64,000 bases of DNA from Polyangiaceae bacterium (GTDB taxonomy: Bacteria; Myxococcota_A; Polyangia; Polyangiales; Polyangiaceae), in NCBI GenBank assembly GCA_020846005.1, contig JADLEQ010000007.1:1-64000 (forward strand). The letters are read 5' to 3'. The position numbers were made by a program, and so were the translations under genes. This document shows positions 53,121-63,643 of the stretch, one piece after another. Each line of letters starts with the position of its first letter. Position 1 is the first letter of the stretch. The notes beneath the pieces are model-generated. The model saw only the letters and a program-made list of their open reading frames with translations, made no database searches and was not told the DNA's origin.

Positions 53121-53552
53121 CTACTTCTTCGCGGCGGCCTTCGCCTTGGCCTTGGCCTTCTTCGTCCGCGCCTTCTTCTTCTTGGCGGGGGCCGGCTTCT
53201 TCTTCGCGGCGGCGGCCGCGGCGCGCTTGGACCGACGCGCTGCCGCGGTGTGCAGGTCCAGCAGGCGCGGGAGCGGGTAGCGCTCGAGCCGCGCCTTCAT
53301 GCCGTCGTCCTTCGTGCGCTTCTCCAGCTCGAGGATGGACGCGATGAGCTTCGCCCGCGAGCCGAATTCCTTCTTCGCCCGCTCGAGCAACTCGTGCAGC
53401 CGGAGGAGCTTGGCGTTCGAGACGCGTTCGAGGCCCTTCACCCCGACCCGGTCCACCCAGAGCTCCGGCGTAGCGAGCGCCTGCACGGCCTCGACGAGCT
53501 TCTCCTTGCTCTCGAACCGCTCCTTCATGACCGCGACCGGGCTCTTCTTCAT
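53121..53552 (-). CDS. Small protein with Lys/Ala-rich C-terminal tail
   Basis: Function unknown, 143 residues. The N-terminal part is a compact helical domain (AVMKERFESKEKLVEAVQAL; LRLHELLERAKKEFGSRAKLIASILELE). From about residue 105 the tail is very Lys/Ala rich (KKKPAPAKKKKARTKKAKAKAKA), similar to H1-type tails and able to bind nucleic acids. Start ATG 53552. It is divergent from gltX with 136 bases between. A ribosome- or DNA-associated role is plausible but unproven. Confidence 0.65.
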   Translation of the reverse strand: MKKSPVAVMKERFESKEKLVEAVQALATPELWVDRVGVKGLERVSNAKLLRLHELLERAKKEFGSRAKLIASILELEKRTKDDGMKARLERYPLPRLLDLHTAAARRSKRAAAAAAKKKPAPAKKKKARTKKAKAKAKAAAKK

Positions 53553-53688
53553 CGTCGTGCTCCGTGGCGGGCCGCCGGGGGCGGCTCCGCGCGAGGGCGC
53601 GTGCTTAGCAACCGGCCCCCGCCTCCGCAACACCGCCGCCGGGCCCGGGTTTGGCAGGGCCCCCCTCGCGTGGTATGCGGCGCCGCCC

Positions 53689-55212
53689 ATGGCGCCCCCG
53701 CCCGAGCCTCCCCTTGGCGCGCCCGGGCCCGGAGGCGCGGCCCGGGCGGACTCCGGCGTGGCGCCGCGCGTGCGGTTCGCGCCCTCGCCGAGCGGCTACC
53801 TCCACATCGGCGGCGCGCGGACGGCGCTGTTCAACTGGCTCTGGGCGCGCCGCCAGGGCGGAACGTTCGTGCTCCGGATCGAGGACACCGATCAGGAGCG
53901 GAGCAGCGTGGAGAGCGTGCGCGCCATCCTCGACGCGCTCCGCTGGCTCGGCCTCGACTGGGACGAGGGGCCCGAGGCGGGCGGCTCGCACGGCCCCTAC
54001 TTCCAGAGCGAGCGCCGCGCGCGGTACCGCGAGGTCGCCGACGCGATGGTCGAGGCGGGGACGGCCTACCGCTGCTACGCGACGAAGGAGGAGCTCGAGC
54101 AGGCGCGAGCAGAGCTCAAGGCGCGCGACCCGAAGGCGCAGTTCGTCTACCCCGGGTGGTGGCGGGATCGCCGCGACTGGCCGGACGGCAAGCCCTGGGT
54201 CTATCGCTTCAAGACGCCGCGCACCGGCGCGACGGATTTCGACGATCTCGTCTTCGGCCGGGTGAGCACGCCGAACGACGCGCAGCAGGATTTCGTCCTG
54301 ATGCGCTCGGACGGCTTCCCGCTCTACAATTTCTCCTGCGTGATCGACGATCACGACATGGGCATCACGCTCGTGGCGCGGGGCCGCGATCACATCGGCA
54401 ATACTCCGCAGCAGGTGCTCCTCTACGAGGCGCTCGGCTGGCCCGCGCCGCAGCTCGCCCACCTGCCGATGATGCTCTCGGCCAAGGGCGAGAAGCTCAG
54501 CAAGCGCCACGCCGCGGTGAGCGTGTCCGAGTACCGGGATCGCGGGTACACCGCGATGGGCGTGCTGAACTACCTCGCGCGGTTCGGCTGGTCGCACGGT
54601 GACCAGGAGATCTTCGCGCGCGACGAGCTCGTGGCGGCGTTCGACTGGGCGAGCGTGAACCGCGCGGACGGCAAGTTCGACGAGAAGAAGTTCGCAGACG
54701 TGGCCTTCGAGCACCTGAAGCAGCCGCGCCTCACCAGCGACGCCGAGTACGTGGAGCGGGTGCGGCCGTTCCTGGCCGCCCGCGGCCTCGACGCAGACGA
54801 GCCGACGCTGTGCGCGGCGCTCCCCCTCATCCGGGAGCGGGCGCGGACCCTCGCGGACGCAGCGCACCACCTCGATTTCTACTTCCGGGAGCCGCCGGAG
54901 CTCGATCCCGCTGCGGCGAAGGTGCTGACCCCGCAGAGCGCCGAGCTGCTCGAGGGCCTCGCGGCGGCGCTCACCGCCGTCGAGCCCTGGGAGGGCGCTG
55001 CCATCGACGAGGCGATCCGCGCGTGGGTGGAGGCCCGAGGCGTCTCGCTGAAGGACGTGGCGCAGCCCGCGCGGGTGTCGCTCTCCGGCCGGACGGCGAG
55101 CCCCGCGCTGCACGACGTGATGGCCGTGCTCGGCCGGGCCCGCGCGCTGGCTCGCTTGCGCCACGGCGCGACGCTGGCGCGCGAGGCCGCCGCAGCCCGG
55201 GCGCCTGGCTGA
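53689..55212 (+). CDS. gltX: Glutamyl-tRNA synthetase
   Basis: Attaches glutamate to tRNA-Glu. The 507-residue class I enzyme has the HIGG box (His39, TPSGYLHIGGAR-like context RFAPSPSGYLHIGG), a connecting region (VARGRDHIGNTPQQ), and KLSKR (269-273). The C-terminal domain is intact. An N-terminal extension of about 26 Pro/Ala/Gly-rich residues precedes the core; ATG 53689 is used though a later start at the core is possible. The stop overlaps the ATG of the next gene by one base (TGATG), suggesting co-translation with a membrane protease. Confidence 0.96.
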   Translation: MAPPPEPPLGAPGPGGAARADSGVAPRVRFAPSPSGYLHIGGARTALFNWLWARRQGGTFVLRIEDTDQERSSVESVRAILDALRWLGLDWDEGPEAGGSHGPYFQSERRARYREVADAMVEAGTAYRCYATKEELEQARAELKARDPKAQFVYPGWWRDRRDWPDGKPWVYRFKTPRTGATDFDDLVFGRVSTPNDAQQDFVLMRSDGFPLYNFSCVIDDHDMGITLVARGRDHIGNTPQQVLLYEALGWPAPQLAHLPMMLSAKGEKLSKRHAAVSVSEYRDRGYTAMGVLNYLARFGWSHGDQEIFARDELVAAFDWASVNRADGKFDEKKFADVAFEHLKQPRLTSDAEYVERVRPFLAARGLDADEPTLCAALPLIRERARTLADAAHHLDFYFREPPELDPAAAKVLTPQSAELLEGLAAALTAVEPWEGAAIDEAIRAWVEARGVSLKDVAQPARVSLSGRTASPALHDVMAVLGRARALARLRHGATLAREAAAARAPG

Positions 55213-56198
55213 TGCTCGACCTGGCGTCGCAGGTGGCCAACGCGGGCGACGCTGGCCGGCTGCTCCTCCCCGTCCAGCGGGTGCACGTCCCCGGCCTCTT
55301 CACCGCGCTCCTCGAACACGGGCCCGTGAAGGCGGTGCTGCCCATCCCGGTGCTGGCCGCGATCGCGTGGCCCATCTGGTGGTTCTTCCGGCGCACCTGG
55401 GCCGAGCTCGATCGCGAGGCCGCAGCCCACCGAGCCGAGGTCGCCGAGGCCGGCCGCGCCGACACCCGCCCGATGGCGTGCCTCGTGCTGACCGGGTTGA
55501 TCCTCACCCTCCAGGAGTACTGGGGCGGCCGGCCGACGTACGATCAAGGGATCCGCCCGCTCCTCGAGGCCGCGTACGCCGGCGGCCACGCGTGGCTCGA
55601 GCTGCCCAAGTACGACGAGCTCTACGGCTACGCGTGGTGGGTGCTCGCGCGGCTGATGGGCTACGTGCTGATCCCGCTGCCGCTCTGGAAGCTGCTCTAC
55701 CCGCGCGACAGCCTCCTCGATCTCGGCTTCCGCTGGCGGGGGTTCTTCTCCCACCTGTGGATCTACGGTCTCTGTCTGGCGATCGTCGTGCCGGTCCTCC
55801 TGCTCGTGGCTCGGAACGGAGACTTCGGGACGTACTACCCCTTCTACAAGGCCACCAGCCGGAGCTGGTTCGACTTCGCCGCGTGGGAGGCCATCTACTT
55901 CCTCCAGTTCTTGGCGCTCGAGATCTTCTTCCGCGGCTGGATGGTGGGGGCGCTCCGGCGGAGCCTCGGCAGCGCGGCCATCTTCGCCATGGCCGTCCCG
56001 TACTGCATGATCCACTACGGCAAGCCCTACCTGGAGACGGTGGGCGCGATCGTCGCCGGGGTGGTGCTCGGGTCCCTCGCCATGAGGACCCGCAGCATCT
56101 ACGCCGGGTTCCTCGTCCACGTGAGCGTAGCCTTGCTCATGGATCTCGTGGCGCTCCACCAGCGCGGGGCGCTGCCCACGCGCCTGTGGCCGGTGTGA
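55212..56198 (+). CDS. CPBP-family intramembrane protease-like protein
   Basis: A 328-residue multi-pass membrane protein with about eight hydrophobic segments. The CPBP (CAAX protease/bacteriocin processing) hallmark appears as LALEIFFRGW (Glu followed by FRG; the classical pair is EE, here only one Glu) and the later His-containing helices (YCMIHYGKPYLE; IYAGFLVHVSVAL). The partial loss of the EE pair makes catalysis uncertain. It starts at ATG 55212 within the gltX stop (TGATG). Function unknown in this genus of bacteria; a link to tRNA synthetase expression is only positional. Confidence 0.75.
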   Translation: MLDLASQVANAGDAGRLLLPVQRVHVPGLFTALLEHGPVKAVLPIPVLAAIAWPIWWFFRRTWAELDREAAAHRAEVAEAGRADTRPMACLVLTGLILTLQEYWGGRPTYDQGIRPLLEAAYAGGHAWLELPKYDELYGYAWWVLARLMGYVLIPLPLWKLLYPRDSLLDLGFRWRGFFSHLWIYGLCLAIVVPVLLLVARNGDFGTYYPFYKATSRSWFDFAAWEAIYFLQFLALEIFFRGWMVGALRRSLGSAAIFAMAVPYCMIHYGKPYLETVGAIVAGVVLGSLAMRTRSIYAGFLVHVSVALLMDLVALHQRGALPTRLWPV

Positions 56199-56271
56199 CG
56201 CGGGCCCGGAATCCGCGTGCCAACCGGGGTGCGGCGAGCTATGACGCCGCCCGAAGAGGAGGCCCGGCCCC

Positions 56272-58194
56272 GTGAACGACGTCATCCCCAACGAGCCCAA
56301 CGGCGCCTGGACTCCCGCCCGGAGCGCGCAGCGCTACCAGATTCAAGGGTGGGGCGCCCCCTACTTCTCCGTCAACGCTGCCGGGCACGTCGAGGTGCGG
56401 CCCAACCCGGACGACGAGCGCACGCTCGATCTCTTCGAGCTCACCGAGGACCTGAAGGCGCGCGGTCACCAGCTCCCGCTCCTCGTCCGCTTCACGGACA
56501 TCGTGGGACACCGCATCAAGCGGATCAACGAGGCGTTCCGCAAGGCCATCGAGGAGTACGAATACGCGGGCGCGTACCGCGGGGTGTTCCCCGTGAAGGT
56601 GAACCAGCAGCGCCACCTCGTCGAGGAGATCGTGGCGGCGGGCCAGCCGTGGCAGTTCGGGCTGGAGGCGGGCAGCAAGCCGGAGCTCCTCATCGCCCTC
56701 GCGGCGATGAGCGAGGTCGGCGGGCTCATCATCTGCAACGGCTACAAGGACCAGACCTACATCGAGACCGCGCTCCTCGCGCAGCGCTTCGACAAGCGGG
56801 TCATCGTGGTCCTCGAGCGGCTCGAGGAGCTCGACCACGTGTTCCGCGCCTCCGAGAAGACGGGCCTCGAGCCCGTCCTCGGGGTGCGGGCCAAGCTCAC
56901 GGCGCGCGGCGTGGGCCGGTGGAAGGACTCGGCCGGCGACCGCGCGAAGTTCGGCCTCTCGACCTCTCAGATCGTGGAGGTCGTCGACCGCCTGGCGGAG
57001 CGCGGCATGCTTCACTGCCTCGAGCTCCTGCACTTCCACATCGGGAGCCAGATCTCGAGCATCATCCCCATCAAGAACGCCATCCAGGAGGCGAGCCACA
57101 TCTACGTGGACCTCGCCAAGATGGGCTGCAAGATGGGCTTCCTCGACGTGGGCGGCGGCCTCGCCATCGACTACGACGGCAGCAAGACGGATTTCCACGC
57201 GTCGAAGAACTACGCCCTCCTCGAGTACGCGTCCGACATCGTGGCGCACGTGCAGGAGGCGTGCGCGCGTGGCGGCATCCAGCCGCCGACGCTCGTCAGC
57301 GAGAGCGGGCGCGCGATCGCCGCGCAGCACTCGGTGCTCGTGTTCGACGTGGTCGGCTCGAACGACGTCCGCTTCGGCGATCCTCCCGAGCCCGCGCCGC
57401 AGGCGCACCGGCTCCTCCACGAGCTCCACGAGACGTGGCGGGGCATCGTCCCGAAGAACGTTCAGGAGTCGTTCCACGACGCCTCTCAGGCGAAGGAGGA
57501 GGCGCAGAGCCTGTTCAAATACGGGTACCTGACGCTGCGGGAGCGGGCGCAAGCGGAGGGCCTGTACTGGAGCTGCCTCGAGAAGCTCTCGCGGACGATG
57601 AAGCGCCTCCGCCACCTCCCCGAGGAGCTCCAGCAGGTCGAGGCGCTGCTCGGCAGCATCTACTACTGCAACTTCAGCGTGTTCCAGTCGGCGCCGGACG
57701 TCTGGGCCATCGATCAGCTCTTCCCCGTCATGCCCATCCACCGGCTGGACGAAGAGCCCACGGTGAGCGCCACCCTCGCCGATCTCACGTGCGACAGCGA
57801 CGGCATGATCGATCACTTCATCGATCTCGAGGACGAGCGTCGCACGCTGGACGTCCACCCGATCCGTCCCGAGGAGAGCTACTACCTTGGGATGTTCCTG
57901 AACGGCGCGTATCAGGAGATCCTCGGGGACCTGCACAACCTGTTCGGCGACACCAACGCCGTGCACGTCGCGCTCACGGACGACGGGTACCGCATCCGCC
58001 ACATCATCCAGGGGGACAGCATCTCCGACGTGCTCCGCTACGTCGAGTACGAGCCCGCGCAGATGGTGGAGTCCGTCCGCCGCCAGGCGGAGCGCGCGGT
58101 GGCGAACGGCACGCTGACCAACCCGCAGATGCGGATGCTCTTGCAGCACTACGAGGCCGCGCTCCGCAGCTACACCTACCTCACGGAGGAGTGA
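56272..58194 (+). CDS. speA: Biosynthetic arginine decarboxylase
   Basis: Converts arginine to agmatine and CO2, the first step in one route to putrescine and spermidine, with PLP. The 640-residue protein matches SpeA-type enzymes: PLP-binding Lys109 (VFPVKVNQQRHLVEEI), glycine-rich DVGGGLAIDYDG, ESGRAIAA, and the C-terminal end with NLFGDTNAVHV. GTG 56272 is the start, with a purine-rich GAGGAGG upstream. Downstream polyamine genes (speB, for example) are not here. It stands alone between a membrane protein and the DUF4105 gene. Confidence 0.95.
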   Translation: MNDVIPNEPNGAWTPARSAQRYQIQGWGAPYFSVNAAGHVEVRPNPDDERTLDLFELTEDLKARGHQLPLLVRFTDIVGHRIKRINEAFRKAIEEYEYAGAYRGVFPVKVNQQRHLVEEIVAAGQPWQFGLEAGSKPELLIALAAMSEVGGLIICNGYKDQTYIETALLAQRFDKRVIVVLERLEELDHVFRASEKTGLEPVLGVRAKLTARGVGRWKDSAGDRAKFGLSTSQIVEVVDRLAERGMLHCLELLHFHIGSQISSIIPIKNAIQEASHIYVDLAKMGCKMGFLDVGGGLAIDYDGSKTDFHASKNYALLEYASDIVAHVQEACARGGIQPPTLVSESGRAIAAQHSVLVFDVVGSNDVRFGDPPEPAPQAHRLLHELHETWRGIVPKNVQESFHDASQAKEEAQSLFKYGYLTLRERAQAEGLYWSCLEKLSRTMKRLRHLPEELQQVEALLGSIYYCNFSVFQSAPDVWAIDQLFPVMPIHRLDEEPTVSATLADLTCDSDGMIDHFIDLEDERRTLDVHPIRPEESYYLGMFLNGAYQEILGDLHNLFGDTNAVHVALTDDGYRIRHIIQGDSISDVLRYVEYEPAQMVESVRRQAERAVANGTLTNPQMRMLLQHYEAALRSYTYLTEE

Positions 58195-58253
58195 GCCCGC
58201 CGCCGGCGGGCTCCGGGGCGCGCCGGCGTGGCCCGTCGTGCTAGGGGATCGCC

Positions 58254-59516
58254 GTGTTTCGTCGCTGGATCGCGCTCGCCGTCGCCATCGCGCTCTTCGT
58301 CCTGGCGCCGCGGGCTCGCGCGGAGGACGGCGATCAGTACACGGTCTCCGTCATCACCTTTGGGCCCGGCGACCACCCGTTCTTCAAGTTCGGCCACAAC
58401 GCGATCCTGATCGAAGAGGCGCGGCCCCGGCGGCAGATCGTGTTCAACTTCGGGACGTTCGGGTTCGGGTCGTGGACGCTCCTGCCGGAGTTCCTGCGGG
58501 GGAGGCTGAGCTACTGGCTCAGCACCTCGTCGCTCGAGCGCACGGTGCGGCACTACCGCGCCGAGAACCGCACGGTGGACCAGCAGGTCCTCGGGCTGAC
58601 CGCCGCGCAGAAGCGGGACCTCGTCGCCGCCCTCCGGGAGAACGCGCTGCCGGAGAACATGTATTACCGGTACGACTACTACCTCGACAACTGCTCGACG
58701 CGGGTGCGGGACGCGATCGATCGCGTGCTCGGCGGCCGCCTCCGGCAGGCGGCGGGCGCGGCCGCTCGCCAGTCATTTCGCGACCACACGCTGCGCCTCA
58801 CCGCCGACTCCCCGCACATCTACTTCGCGCTCGACGCCGCGATGACGGCCCAGATCGACCAGCCGATCACGGTCTGGGACGAAATGTTCCTCCCGGTCCG
58901 GGTCCAGGAGACGCTGCGCGAGGTCCGGGTGCCGGACGACGCGGGGGGGGAGCGCCCGCTCGTCGTGTCCGAGCGCCGGCTCGTCGAGGCGCCCGGCAGG
59001 GCACCGCTTCGGGACGCGCCGCCTCGGTCGCTGCCGTACTACGCCGGGATCGGGGTCGCGTTCGGAGCTTCGCTGCTCGCGCTGGGCCGCCGCGCGCGGC
59101 GCTCGCGCTCGGCGCGGGTGCTGCTCGGCGCGCTCCTCGTCCCGCTCGGCCTCGTGATCGGCGTCCTCGGCGTGCTCTTCGCGCTGCTCTGGGCGACCGA
59201 CCACCGCGTCGCGCATGGGAACGAGAACCTGCTCCAGATCGTGCCGTGGGCGCTCCTGCTCGTCGGCTCCGGGATCGGCGTCGCGCGCGCCCGCCCGCGC
59301 TCGATCGAGCGCGCGTACCGGGTGGCGACCAGCGCGCTCGTCGCCTCCGCGCTCGGCGTCGTGCTCCAGGTGCTCCCGTGGTTTCGCCAAGAGAACGGGC
59401 GGGTCATCGCGCTCATGTTGCCGCTCTGGGCGGGGATGGCGCTCGGCCTCCGCGCGCTGGCGAAGCCGCCCGCCCCGGCGCCGCCCGCGCCGGGACCGGC
59501 CGAGGGGGCCGCGTGA
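58254..59516 (+). CDS. DUF4105 domain exported membrane protein
   Basis: A 420-residue protein with a cleavable signal (ARA-ED near residue 23) and a DUF4105 region, recognised by YDYYLDNCSTRVRDAIDRVL with conserved Asp-Asn-Cys-Ser/Thr. After this domain come about four transmembrane helices (VLLGALLVPLGLVIGVLGVLFALLW and others), so the DUF4105 part is periplasmic. The family is thought to be peptidase-like because of its Cys/His residues, but no activity is shown. GTGA overlap couples it with the glycosyltransferase gene. Confidence 0.8.
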   Translation: MFRRWIALAVAIALFVLAPRARAEDGDQYTVSVITFGPGDHPFFKFGHNAILIEEARPRRQIVFNFGTFGFGSWTLLPEFLRGRLSYWLSTSSLERTVRHYRAENRTVDQQVLGLTAAQKRDLVAALRENALPENMYYRYDYYLDNCSTRVRDAIDRVLGGRLRQAAGAAARQSFRDHTLRLTADSPHIYFALDAAMTAQIDQPITVWDEMFLPVRVQETLREVRVPDDAGGERPLVVSERRLVEAPGRAPLRDAPPRSLPYYAGIGVAFGASLLALGRRARRSRSARVLLGALLVPLGLVIGVLGVLFALLWATDHRVAHGNENLLQIVPWALLLVGSGIGVARARPRSIERAYRVATSALVASALGVVLQVLPWFRQENGRVIALMLPLWAGMALGLRALAKPPAPAPPAPGPAEGAA

Positions 59517-60247
59517 GCCAGCGCGCCGCGGCAGCGCCGCTGGGCGCCGGCTCGCTGATCGTCACCCCGACCTACGAGGAGCGGCACAACCTCCCCTTCT
59601 TCGTCAACGCGGTGCTCGCGGTCGCGCCGGGGGCCCACCTGCTCGTCGTCGACGACGCGTCGCCGGACGGCACCGGCGACGTCGCCGACGACCTCGCCCG
59701 CGAGGACGCGCGGGTGCACGTGCTGCACCGCCGGGGGAAGCTCGGGCTCGGCACCGCGTACGTGGAGGGCTTCGAGTGGGGGCTCGCGCGCGGGTACGCG
59801 CGCTTCTTCGAGATGGACGCGGATCTCTCGCACGACCCTCGCCACCTCCCCGCGTTCTTCCGGGAGCTCGACGCTGGCGCCGAGGTGGTCGTCGGCTCGC
59901 GCAACGTCGCGGGGGGCGGCGTCGAGGGGTGGGGCCCGGGGAGGTACCTGCTCTCCAAGGGCGGGTCGCTCTACTCCCGGCTGATCCTGGGCGTGCCCGT
60001 CCGCGACCTCACGACCGGCTACAAGGCCTACACGCGGCGCGCGCTCGAGCTGCTCGATCTGCCCAGCGTGCGATCGAACGGTTACTCGTTCCAGATCGAG
60101 ACGACCTACCGCGCGCTCCGCGCTGGGCTCCGCGTCGTCGAGACGCCGATCCTGTTCGTCGACCGCCGCGCGGGGGAGAGCAAGATGAACCGCCGCATCT
60201 TCGCCGAGGCGGTGCTCATGGTGTGGAAGCTCCGCCTCGGGCGCTAG
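59513..60247 (+). CDS. Polyprenol monophosphomannose synthase-like glycosyltransferase
   Basis: A 244-residue GT2 glycosyltransferase of the dolichol-phosphate mannosyltransferase type. It has the N-terminal nucleotide-binding segment (VTPTYEERHNLP, VDDASPDGTGD), the DXD-like DADLSHDP and the acceptor-side RDLTTGYKAYTR. It lacks the C-terminal membrane domain of the larger class. In bacteria such enzymes feed mannose (or glucose) to a lipid carrier for envelope glycans; donor and acceptor are not determined by sequence. GTG 59513 overlaps the DUF4105 stop, so the two proteins may work in one envelope pathway. Confidence 0.85.
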   Translation: MSQRAAAAPLGAGSLIVTPTYEERHNLPFFVNAVLAVAPGAHLLVVDDASPDGTGDVADDLAREDARVHVLHRRGKLGLGTAYVEGFEWGLARGYARFFEMDADLSHDPRHLPAFFRELDAGAEVVVGSRNVAGGGVEGWGPGRYLLSKGGSLYSRLILGVPVRDLTTGYKAYTRRALELLDLPSVRSNGYSFQIETTYRALRAGLRVVETPILFVDRRAGESKMNRRIFAEAVLMVWKLRLGR

Positions 60248-60254
60248 CCCGCGC

Positions 60255-61573
60255 TCACTCGCGCGTGGCGTCCGCCCCGGTCGTCGTCGCCCGGCCCGGC
60301 CGGCGGCGCAGCTCGAAGCGGTACCGTTGGCTGGCGGCGAGCTCGGCGTAGCTCCCGAACCTCGCCGCGGCCTCCTCGGGTGAGAGCGCGTCGAGTGGGT
60401 CGAGCGGATCGGCGCTCGCGTCGGCGCCGAAGCGCCGGAGCACCCGGTAGCGGGTGTCGCGCTCCGCGGGCAGCCGCCCCGCCTCGCGCGCCAGCGCGCG
60501 GAGCTTCGCCGGGCTCGCGAGCTGGCCGAAGTGCGCGCCCGCGGAGGTCGAGATGCTCTCGTTGATCAGGGTGCCGCCGAGGTCGTTCGCGCCCGCGCCG
60601 AGCAGCCGCGCCGCCTCCGCGAACCCGTGCTTCACCCACGAGACCTGGAGGTTCGGCAGGCGCGTGCCGAGGACGACGCGCGCGAGCGCGAACGTCGCGG
60701 TCACGGTATCCGCGCCGGGCCCGCCCTCGACCTCCGGGTCGAGCTGCCGGGCGAACAACGGCGCCTCCTCGTGGACGAAGGCCAGCGGGACGAGCTCCGT
60801 GAACCCGCCCGTGGCCGCCTGCAGCTCGCGCAGAGTGAGCAGGTGGCGCGCCCGGTGCTCCGCGCTCTCCACGTGGCCGAACATCAGCGTCGCCGTCGTG
60901 GGGATCCCGAGCTCGTGGGCGGTGCGCACGACCTCGAGCCACTCCTCCACGCGGATCCGCCCCCGGGCGATCCGCTCGCGCACCTCTGGCACGAGGACCT
61001 CGGCGCTCGTCCCCGGCAGCGAGCCGAGGCCGGCGTCGCGCAGCTCGATCAGGAGCTCCCTCGGCGTCACCCCCGCGAGGCGCGCGCCGTACTTGATCTC
61101 CTCGGGCGAGAAGGCGTGGAGGTGGAGCTCGGGGGCTGCCGCCTTCACGGCGCGGCAGAGCTCCGCGTAGTGGCGCGGGTCCATGCCCGGCGCGAGCCCG
61201 GCCTGCAGGCACACCTCCGTCGCTCCGAGGTCCCTCGCCTCGACCGCGCGGCGGACGACCTCCTCGCGCGGGAGGAAGTACCCCTGCTCGGAGCGGCTGT
61301 CGCGCGAGAACGCGCAAAAGTGGCACGACTTCACGCAGACGTTGGTGAAGTTGATGTTCCGGTTGACTACGTACGTGAGGGTGTCGCCGACCTGCTCCCG
61401 GCGCAGGTGATCGGCGACCGCGACGAGCGCCGCGAGATCCGCCCCGCGCGCGCCCGCGAGCTGCGTCGCCTCACCGAGCGAGAGCTCGTGGCCCGACAGC
61501 GCGCGCGAGAGCGCCGCGCTGGCTCCGGCCGTCGCCGCGCGGAGCGCCGCCTCGAGCTCGAGGGCTTCGTCGC

Positions 61574-61577
<4 letters not shown>
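60255..61577 (-). CDS. cofH: FO synthase subunit 2 (CofH)
   Basis: With CofG it makes 7,8-didemethyl-8-hydroxy-5-deazariboflavin (FO), the chromophore of coenzyme F420. CofH couples tyrosine to the flavin precursor using S-adenosylmethionine radicals. The 440-residue protein has the radical SAM cluster motif CxxxCxxC at Cys81, Cys85 and Cys88 (CVKSCHFC), and a TIM-barrel style body (PGMDPRHYAELC; SPEEIKYGARLAGVTPREL). GTG 61577 overlaps the stop of cofG (GTGA). Downstream it converges with the glycosyltransferase gene. Confidence 0.93.
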
Positions 61578-62776
<1,199 letters not shown>

Positions 62777-62854
62777 GCCGCTCTAGCCTAGGGCCGCTCT
62801 CGCTGAGCGGAAGGGGCGCCGCGCGCGTGGCCCGGCGCCGGTCGTGGGAGTAGG
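62777..62854. promoter_or_regulatory. Divergent F420 gene intergenic region
   Basis: These 78 bases separate cofG (minus) from cofE (plus) and must hold the promoters of both transcripts. A GGGAGTAGG just before ATG 62855 is a plausible ribosome site for cofE. I cannot identify clear -10 or -35 boxes in this GC-rich sequence. Confidence 0.4.
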
Positions 62855-63639
62855 ATGCCGGCGGTGCTGCCGCGCGTCGAGCTCGTCGCCCTCCGAGGCG
62901 TCCCGACCGTCGACCCCGGGATGGAGCCGTGGCGGCTCGTCGTCGACGCGCTCGACGCGAGCGGGCTCGCGCTCGAGCCCGGCGACGTGCTCGTCGTCTC
63001 ATCGAAGATCATCTCTCGCGCCGAGGGGCGCTTCGTCGATCTGAGCGGCGTCGAGCCGGGGGCCGTGGCGCGAGAGCTCGCCGGCCGGACCCGCAAGGAC
63101 CCGGCGCTGGTCGAGCTCGCGCTGCGCGAGTCGGCCGCGATCTCGCGCGCCGAGCCGAACGTCCTCGTCGTCCGGCACCGGCTGGGGTTCGTGTGCGCCA
63201 ACGCGGGGATCGACGCGAGCAACGCGCAGCCCGCCGCCGCCGAGCCGGGCAGCGGCCCATGGGTCCTCCTGCTCCCCGAGGATCCGGACGGCAGCGCGGC
63301 CGGGCTCCGCGCGGTGCTCCACCACGCGTGCGGCGTGGAGATCGGCGTCGTGATCAGCGACTCCTTCGGGCGGCCGTTCCGGCTCGGCACCGTCGGCGTC
63401 GCGATCGGCTCGGCGGGCCTCCCCGCGCTCGTCGATCATCGCGGCCGTCCGGACCGCCACGGGCGCGTGCTCGAACACACCTTCACCGCGCTCGCCGATC
63501 AGCTCGCGGCCGCCGCCGATCTGCTGGCGGGGCAGGCGGACGAGGGGACGCCGTTCGTGCTGGTCCGCGGGCTGACGCTGCCGGCCTCGGGTGCCACGGC
63601 CGCCGACCTCGTGCGGGCGCCCGGCGAGGATCTGTACGC

Positions 63640-63643
<4 letters not shown>
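62855..63643 (+). CDS. cofE: F420-0:gamma-L-glutamate ligase (CofE)
   Basis: CofE adds glutamate residues to F420-0 using GTP, tailoring the coenzyme tail. The 262-residue protein has the diagnostic [17 protein letters not shown] segment and the downstream SDSFGRPFR motif. It is the single-domain CofE type and lacks the C-terminal nitroreductase-like domain found in mycobacterial FbiB. ATG 62855 is the start; the stop overlaps cofD (ATGA). Being divergent from cofG-cofH, it completes a compact F420 locus. Confidence 0.92.
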
